A stretch of DNA of 10,452 nucleotides from RGIG3009 sp964390295 (GTDB lineage Bacteria; Bacillota; Clostridia; Oscillospirales; Acutalibacteraceae). Where the stretch lies: the NCBI GenBank assembly GCA_964390295.1, contig CAYMHR010000041.1, forward strand, positions 1 to 10,452, given 5' to 3'. A model generated the notes under the pieces. That model ran no database searches. It saw only the letters and a program-made list of their open reading frames with translations, and had not been told where the DNA came from. Below, piece after piece: positions 6,501 through 10,452 of this stretch. Numbering within the stretch: the first letter of the stretch is position 1; each line of letters opens with the position of its first letter. Made by a program: the position numbers and the translations under genes.

Positions 6501-6529
6501 ATTATACGCGCCTCCGACGCAAAAGTCAA
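6501..6529 (-). promoter_or_regulatory. Promoter of the glpP operon
   Basis: The minus strand has -35 TTGACT (6529-6524), a 17-base spacer and a perfect -10 TATAAT (6506-6501). Transcription would start near 6494, about ten bases before the attenuator stem. It lies between the stop of the hydrolase gene and glpP; no strong terminator separates the two, so read-through from the hydrolase is possible. Confidence 0.88.
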
Positions 6530-6580
6530 GCGCCAATTCTACGATTCTTGCACCGAAAGCCGGACGGCAAGGGCGTAGAC

Positions 6581-7411
6581 TTACACGGTAAGCTCGCAAC
6601 CGTCGTAGGCGACCTCCAGTCCCAACTTTTCGGCGTGGAAGCACAGATCGCTGTGCGTGGAAATGCCGTTATGCGAAAAATGGTTGACGAACAGGCGTGT
6701 GGATGGACGGATACAGCCGATGCCTTTCAGGAGTTCCACCGCTTCGCAGACGACCTCCAGACGCATGTGCCCGTTGCGATAGCCTTCGGTATAGGTGCCG
6801 CCGGTGCAGTCCAGAGAAATCAAGTCGTACGACGGTTTTTCACGTTCCAGCCACGCCCACACCTCGTCGAAGAAGTAGCCGGTATCGTGTGCGTAGAGCA
6901 CCGTCACGGCCCCGTCGGTAATCTGGTAGATGGTGGCGCCGGCCGGCTCGTGGTTGGCAGGAAAAGCGGTCACGGTATAGTTCATCACGGAAAACGGCTC
7001 AAACGGAACGATCTCCTGCAAGCGGACGCGGCCGCTTTCCAGCGTGCGCTTGAGTTGTGGAGAACGCAACGGTGCCAGCGTGTCGGCCGTGCCGTAAAAG
7101 GTGAGTGGAACGTCGTCGTCCGGGTGAGCGAAGCCGGGAGAACGCATGGCGGCTTCTTCGGGATACAGGTGATCCTGATGGTTGTGCGTGATCAGGCAAT
7201 GCCGGATTTTGACCAAATCCAGTTGACCGTGCAACGCCCGATAACAGGTGTCGGCAGGAAAATCGATGAGAAGGCGATCGTCGATGAGCGCCTGTGAACG
7301 GCCGCGGATGCTTTTGCCGCCCTCTTTGCGCGCCTGTACGCAGTTTTGGCAAGCGCAAAACGGCGCCGGGACTCCTTCGGCGGCGGCAGTGCCCAAGTAA
7401 TGAAATTTCAC
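6581..7411 (-). CDS. Metallo-beta-lactamase-fold hydrolase, PhnP-like
   Basis: The 276-residue product opens with MKFHYLGTAAAEGVPAPFC, and C19, C21 and C24 form the CxCxxC structural zinc site typical of PhnP-type proteins. The catalytic metal motif is HNHQDH (76-81), the HxHxDH signature, followed by an HD in LYAHDTGYF and the late histidines of FVNHFSHNG. PhnP hydrolyses cyclic phosphodiesters; relatives include tRNase Z and lipoate-related enzymes, so the substrate here is open. The start is GTG (7411-7409), supported by AAGGAG about nine bases upstream. It has its own promoter. It stands upstream of glpP on the same strand, separated by 164 bases, without an obvious functional link to glycerol metabolism. 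Confidence 0.9.
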   Translation of the reverse strand: MKFHYLGTAAAEGVPAPFCACQNCVQARKEGGKSIRGRSQALIDDRLLIDFPADTCYRALHGQLDLVKIRHCLITHNHQDHLYPEEAAMRSPGFAHPDDDVPLTFYGTADTLAPLRSPQLKRTLESGRVRLQEIVPFEPFSVMNYTVTAFPANHEPAGATIYQITDGAVTVLYAHDTGYFFDEVWAWLEREKPSYDLISLDCTGGTYTEGYRNGHMRLEVVCEAVELLKGIGCIRPSTRLFVNHFSHNGISTHSDLCFHAEKLGLEVAYDGCELTV

Positions 7412-7434
7412 GAAACAACACTCCTTAAACGATG

Positions 7435-7469
7435 GTATCGTGCAAAAAGCAGAAGCCTGCTTACGATAC
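7435..7469 (-). promoter_or_regulatory. Long imperfect inverted repeat at the start of the hydrolase transcript
   Basis: GTATCGT (7435-7441) and ACGATAC (7463-7469) are perfect inverse copies; between them AAGCAG (7447-7452) and CTGCTT (7457-7462) form an inner stem with a 4-base loop, with one side bulge of five bases. It begins about five bases after the -10 box of the hydrolase promoter, covering the expected start site. It could be a repressor operator or a 5'-terminal mRNA hairpin. Confidence 0.55.
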
Positions 7470-7473
7470 TCAC

Positions 7474-7503
7474 ATTATATCGTCGCGCAAACGAGCTTGT
7501 CAA
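7474..7503 (-). promoter_or_regulatory. Promoter of the PhnP-like hydrolase gene
   Basis: The minus strand has a perfect -35 TTGACA (7503-7498), an 18-base spacer and a perfect -10 TATAAT (7479-7474). Transcription would start near 7467, about 55 bases before the GTG start. Confidence 0.88.
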
Positions 7504-7544
7504 GGAAAAGCAAAAAAACGCAGGAATTTTATCGGGCGCGTGGT

Positions 7545-7550
7545 TATACT
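7545..7550 (+). promoter_or_regulatory. Possible -10 box for the ABC ATPase gene
   Basis: TATACT (7545-7550) stands seven bases before the Shine-Dalgarno sequence GGAGG (7557-7561). No convincing -35 box is seen 16-18 bases upstream. If used, the leader would be only about 15 bases long. The region 7412-7571 otherwise holds only the divergent hydrolase promoter and its inverted repeat. Confidence 0.4.
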
Positions 7551-7571
7551 ATAGACGGAGGCGAGCGAAGC

Positions 7572-8240
7572 GTGGAGCTGATTGCTTTGGAGCACGTGGA
7601 AAAGTATTATACCTCAAGTGCGGGCCGTGTTCACGCCTTGCAAAACGTTACGCTGACGGTGGAGCAGGGGGAATTTTTGGCGGTGATCGGACGCTCCGGC
7701 TCCGGAAAATCGACGCTGATGAATATTCTCGGTTGCTTGGACTTGCCGAGTCGCGGCGAATACCGTCTGGCAGGGAAAAGTATGACGCGCGGCGGTGAAC
7801 GGCGGCGGACGCAGGTGCGCGGACGGATGATCGGCTTCGTATTTCAGGGGTTCCATTTGATCCCGTCGCTGACGGCGCTGGAAAACGTGGAATTGCCACT
7901 GCTGTACCGCGGTGTCCCACGTGAGGAACGTCGTCTGCGTGCCTTGGACAGCCTGAAACGGGTCGGCTTGGAGCAACGCGTCGCACATCGGCCGTCGGAG
8001 CTGTCCGGCGGTCAGCAACAGCGCGTGGCCATTGCACGCGCTATCGTCGCCTCTCCGCCGCTGTTGCTGGCGGATGAGCCGACCGGCAATTTGGATACCG
8101 TTTCCGGCGGCGAGGTGATGGAAATTCTTCGGGAATTACACCGGGAGGGGAGAACCGTCGTGCTGATTACTCACGATCGTAGCATTGCGGATTCGGCGGA
8201 GCGACGGATTCGGATTCAGGACGGACGGTTGGTGCCATGA
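7572..8240 (+). CDS. ABC transporter ATP-binding protein, MacB/LolD-type
   Basis: The 222-residue ATPase has all nucleotide-binding motifs: Walker A GRSGSGKST (40-48), Q-loop Q92 in FVFQGFHLIPSLTALENV, signature LSGGQ (144-148), Walker B LLLADE (164-169), D-loop GNLD and switch histidine H201 in ITHD. The length, and the FQ.FHLIPSLTALENVELPLLY segment, place it in the MacB/LolD/SalX branch, whose members work with FtsX-like permeases in lipoprotein transfer, peptide export or antibiotic resistance. GTG 7572 is chosen over earlier in-frame codons because it gives the normal N-terminus VELIALEHVEKYY and lies ten bases after GGAGG. Its stop overlaps the next gene's start as ATGA. No permease gene follows in the window, which is unusual for this branch. 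Confidence 0.93.
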   Translation: MELIALEHVEKYYTSSAGRVHALQNVTLTVEQGEFLAVIGRSGSGKSTLMNILGCLDLPSRGEYRLAGKSMTRGGERRRTQVRGRMIGFVFQGFHLIPSLTALENVELPLLYRGVPREERRLRALDSLKRVGLEQRVAHRPSELSGGQQQRVAIARAIVASPPLLLADEPTGNLDTVSGGEVMEILRELHREGRTVVLITHDRSIADSAERRIRIQDGRLVP

Positions 8241-9064
8241 GACACGGCGTTCCGATTCGGCGGCAGAGAAGAACGCGCGTTTGGCGCACCGTACTGCCGA
8301 CCTTTCTGATCGCTGTGGCGGTATTCGGCACGACGGTCGCTTTGCCGTGGCTGCTCCACGGCGTTTCACAGGGAGACGTTGCCCCGGCCGAAGCGGCGCA
8401 GGGCAAGAAACGCTCGCTGTTGCTGTTGATTCACGATGCGGAGAACGAATTGACGGCGGCCGTGGCGGTTGGCACGGATACGGCGGCGATGACGGTTACG
8501 GCCATCGGTTATCCGGCGCAAACGGAGGTTCGTTGCGCGGCTACGCTGTCCACGCTGGCCGCCGCGTATGGCGAAGCAGGCATTGCGGCGGCTGACCGCT
8601 TGTTAGAGGCGACGGGAGAGCACTACGACGCGGTGCTCCGCTTTTCGGTCGGCGCGGTGGCGTCGTTGGTGGCTTCGCTGGGAAACGGTATCCGCTATTC
8701 GTTGCCGGAGGCGGTCGGCACGTTGTCGGCCGGCGAGCAAACGCTGACCTCATTGCAGGTTGCCGACGTGCTGCGCTATACCGATTGGCAACGGGACGTG
8801 ACGGGCCGTGCGGAAGTGCACGCCGGTGTGGTGGCGGCCATCGTCAATCGCTATTTGACCCCCGGCTTTGATCTGGAGGAGCTGTTTTGCGCCTTTGCCG
8901 CGCAATGCGAGGACTCGGTTTCCATTGCCGGTTTTACACTCGTGCGCGAGGAACTGAAACAGCTGGCGGCGGCCAACGACGGTACCTTGTGCCGCATCGT
9001 GGTGCCGGCCGGTTTCACGGTTGGAACGGCCGCGGCACGACGGTTTGTGATTGCGGCGGCGTAG
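8237..9064 (+). CDS. Single-pass membrane protein with divergent LCP-like (LytR-CpsA-Psr) domain
   Basis: The 275-residue product has a basic N-terminus (residues 1-17) and one hydrophobic helix (about 18-41), then an extracytoplasmic domain. Residues 60-207 follow the LCP layout: LLLLIHDAEN for the first strand, a block ending IGYPAQTEV where LCP enzymes have IPRDT, STLAAAYGEAG for the K(I/L)NxAY region, HYDAVLRFSVGAVASLVASLG for the YxxVxFxGFxxLVDALGG segment, and LSAGEQTLTSLQVADVLRYTDWQRD for the LxGxQALxYxRxR.D segment. The catalytic Arg-Asp of IPRD is lost. LCP enzymes attach polymers to peptidoglycan; this one is more likely a binding or structural variant. It overlaps the ABC gene by four bases with no clear Shine-Dalgarno, so translation is coupled. 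The assignment is from pattern only. Confidence 0.6.
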   Translation: MRHGVPIRRQRRTRVWRTVLPTFLIAVAVFGTTVALPWLLHGVSQGDVAPAEAAQGKKRSLLLLIHDAENELTAAVAVGTDTAAMTVTAIGYPAQTEVRCAATLSTLAAAYGEAGIAAADRLLEATGEHYDAVLRFSVGAVASLVASLGNGIRYSLPEAVGTLSAGEQTLTSLQVADVLRYTDWQRDVTGRAEVHAGVVAAIVNRYLTPGFDLEELFCAFAAQCEDSVSIAGFTLVREELKQLAAANDGTLCRIVVPAGFTVGTAAARRFVIAAA

Positions 9065-9102
9065 GAGGCGATGGCAATGCACAGCTTTTCTGCGGAAGTC
9101 GG

Positions 9103-9131
9103 TTGATTTTTTTCGGCGGAAATGCTATGAT
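9103..9131 (+). promoter_or_regulatory. Promoter of the transglutaminase lipoprotein gene
   Basis: A -35 box TTGATT (9103-9108), a 17-base spacer and -10 TATGAT (9126-9131) preceded by TGC (extended -10) stand just ahead of the gene. The start would be near 9138, leaving a leader of only about 13 bases that includes the ribosome binding site. Confidence 0.65.
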
Positions 9132-9150
9132 GATCGACAGAGGTGATCGT

Positions 9151-10344
9151 ATGAGACGGGTCGCGGCGGCGTTACTGGCGTTTTGTTTGGTTTTTCTCGG
9201 CGGCTGTTCCTGGATCGATACGATTCGCGATCAGTCGTTGGAGACGGAACAGCAGAACCGATATGTGGCGGAATACGAAGGCTGTTGGGCGTATTCCTTT
9301 CTTTCGGACGAGCAAAAAGCCAATTACGGAGCGGTTTATACGGCTCTGCGGGACGGATTTGCTACGGAGGAGACGGTTACGCTGGAACGAAACGGTGAAA
9401 AGCGCCGTGGTCTTGCCGTGCGGTTGCCGAATCCGGCTTCCGATGCCAAGGAAATCCAACGACTCTATCTGGCGGTTACGCAGGATCATCCCGCTTTTTT
9501 CTATTTGGATAACGATTACGGCTACAGCGGCGTTGGCTCCCGGTACGACACCCTGATCTTGTCCTATACGATGTCGGCGGATGAGCGCGCCGCGGCACGG
9601 GAGCAGTTGTATCAAAAGCGGGAGGAGTATTTAAGCCGGATTCAGCCGGCCATGACGGACTTCGAAAAGGAGCTGGTATTGCACGATGCGTTGCTGACGC
9701 AGTGCCAATATCATCACGAGGCGGCTACCCAGACACAAAGCGAGCGGTTTTCGACGGCGTTTACCGTCTACGGTGCTTTGGTGGAGGGACGGGCGGTGTG
9801 CGAGGGCTACGCCCGTGCGTTGCAATATTTGCTGAACGGTGCCGGCGTGCAGGCGACGGTGGTGGCCGGCTACGACCGACAGGGTACGCCCCACATGTGG
9901 AACGCGGTGGCTCTGGGGGGCAAGCTGTACTATGTGGACCCGACGTGGGATGATACCGAGCAGGGAATTGAGTACACCTATTTTAACGTGAACAGCCGTG
10001 ATATGACGGCCAGTCATTGCGAGGGAAGCGAAACGATCGGCGTGTTTAGCACGACGGAGACCGAGTATAATTATTATCGCATGACCGGAAGCTATTTTGA
10101 AGTCGCGGATCAAAAGCAGATCGCCTTGCACGTGGCGTCGGCGTTGACCGCCGGTGAGAAAACGGTGCATTTGCGGTTCTCGGTGGATTGCTTTGACGAC
10201 GCGCTGTTTTTCGTGCAGCAATCAACGTGGTTTACGGAAACGGTGAACGCCTGCCTGCCGGTGGGGGTGGCACCGTTGGAGGCGTATCGGTTCACTTACG
10301 ACGAAAATTATAATACGGTAACAATCTGTAAAAAAACCTCTTGA
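9151..10344 (+). CDS. Lipoprotein with transglutaminase-like domain
   Basis: The 397-residue product starts with a lipoprotein signal peptide: RR, a hydrophobic core (AAALLAFCLVF) and lipobox LGGC with C19 as the lipidated cysteine. After an N-terminal region (20-165), FEKELVLHDALLTQC (171-185) leads into a transglutaminase-like fold (about 200-270) with a complete triad: C217 in AVCEGYARALQYLL, H248 in PHMWNAV and D263 in YYVDPTWDD. A beta-rich C-terminal part (about 300-397) is unassigned. Such proteins sit on the outer face of the membrane and may act as proteases, amidases or crosslinking enzymes; the substrate is unknown. The start at ATG 9151 follows AGAGGTG by five bases and gives a proper signal peptide; the open frame upstream to 8887 does not. 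It may be co-transcribed with the ABC/LCP-like pair, but it also has its own promoter. Confidence 0.88.
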   Translation: MRRVAAALLAFCLVFLGGCSWIDTIRDQSLETEQQNRYVAEYEGCWAYSFLSDEQKANYGAVYTALRDGFATEETVTLERNGEKRRGLAVRLPNPASDAKEIQRLYLAVTQDHPAFFYLDNDYGYSGVGSRYDTLILSYTMSADERAAAREQLYQKREEYLSRIQPAMTDFEKELVLHDALLTQCQYHHEAATQTQSERFSTAFTVYGALVEGRAVCEGYARALQYLLNGAGVQATVVAGYDRQGTPHMWNAVALGGKLYYVDPTWDDTEQGIEYTYFNVNSRDMTASHCEGSETIGVFSTTETEYNYYRMTGSYFEVADQKQIALHVASALTAGEKTVHLRFSVDCFDDALFFVQQSTWFTETVNACLPVGVAPLEAYRFTYDENYNTVTICKKTS

Positions 10345-10370
10345 CAGCGCGGCATGACCTGTGGTATGAT
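10341..10370 (+). promoter_or_regulatory. Promoter of the tRNA-Gly gene, overlapping the lipoprotein stop codon
   Basis: A consensus -35 TTGACA (10341-10346), an 18-base spacer and -10 TATGAT (10365-10370) with preceding TGG lie directly before the tRNA. The TGA stop of the lipoprotein gene (10342-10344) is inside the -35 box. A small hairpin CTCGG/CCGAG (10379-10392) sits in the expected 5' precursor leader. Confidence 0.85.
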
Positions 10371-10398
10371 AGTCACTGCTCGGTGATCCGAGACACCT

Positions 10399-10452
10399 GC
10401 GGGTGTAGTTCAGTGGTAGAACCCCAGCCTTCCAAGCTGGTTGTGTGGGTTC
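10399..10452 (+). tRNA. tRNA-Gly (anticodon TCC), 3' end outside the window
   Basis: The first 54 bases of a tRNA are present: acceptor arm GCGGGTG (10399-10405), TA, D-stem GTTC/GAAC around AGTGGTA, and anticodon stem CCAGC/GCTGG with loop CTTCCAA, giving anticodon TCC that reads GGA codons. A four-base variable loop and the first half of the T-arm (GTGGG TTC) follow. The 3' acceptor strand and any CCA are cut off by the window edge. Confidence 0.95.

Noticed and set aside
6417..6644. N-terminal extension of glpP
   Set aside because: The open frame continues through the attenuator and promoter; the ATG at 6416 has a ribosome binding site and gives the family's usual length.
8887..9150. Long N-terminal extension of the lipoprotein gene
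   Set aside because: It overlaps the LCP-like gene and would bury the signal peptide; ATG 9151 has a Shine-Dalgarno and exposes the lipobox at the correct distance.
1..10452. CRISPR arrays, insertion sequences or attachment sites
   Set aside because: No regularly spaced direct repeats, transposase frames or flanking duplications were seen; the tRNA at the right edge could be an integration site, but its 3' end lies outside the window.

Overview
The window reads as a chromosomal segment of a Gram-positive, moderately GC-rich Clostridia-type bacterium, plausibly a gut member of the Oscillospiraceae/Ruminococcaceae area. The reasons are an L10-type ribosomal leader with its attenuator, a GlpP antiterminator, GGAGG-type ribosome binding sites, sigma-A-like promoters with 17-18 base spacers, a LytR-CpsA-Psr-like protein and a transglutaminase lipoprotein. 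The placement is inferred from gene families, not from a database search.

Left block, plus strand (1-1440): the end of rplA (ribosomal protein L1), a hairpin overlapping a strong promoter, the L10 leader RNA with its intrinsic terminator, then rplJ (L10), rplL (L7/L12) and a strong terminator. This is the classic L1-L10-L12 order with autogenous control in the leader.

Minus-strand block (1488-7411), in transcription order: a PhnP-like metallo-beta-lactamase-fold hydrolase; then a glycerol-3-phosphate operon with its own promoter and leader attenuator (glpP antiterminator, a GlpA-like FAD dehydrogenase with a [2Fe-2S] BFD domain, a second FAD/NAD(P) oxidoreductase, and a DUF1667 cysteine-rich protein). 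After it come a separately promoted endonuclease/exonuclease/phosphatase-family enzyme with its terminator, and the frameshifted remains of a small membrane protein with a C-terminal zinc ribbon, followed by another minus-strand terminator. GlpP probably senses glycerol-3-phosphate and lets polymerase through the hairpin in front of its own gene, so the operon would be induced by its substrate.

Right block, plus strand (7545-10452): a MacB/LolD-type ABC ATPase overlaps by four bases a one-TM protein with a divergent LCP-like domain; a transglutaminase-domain lipoprotein follows from its own promoter. No FtsX/MacB-type permease is present for the ATPase, which makes this cluster the least conventional part of the window. 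The window ends inside a tRNA-Gly(TCC) gene whose promoter -35 box contains the stop codon of the lipoprotein gene.
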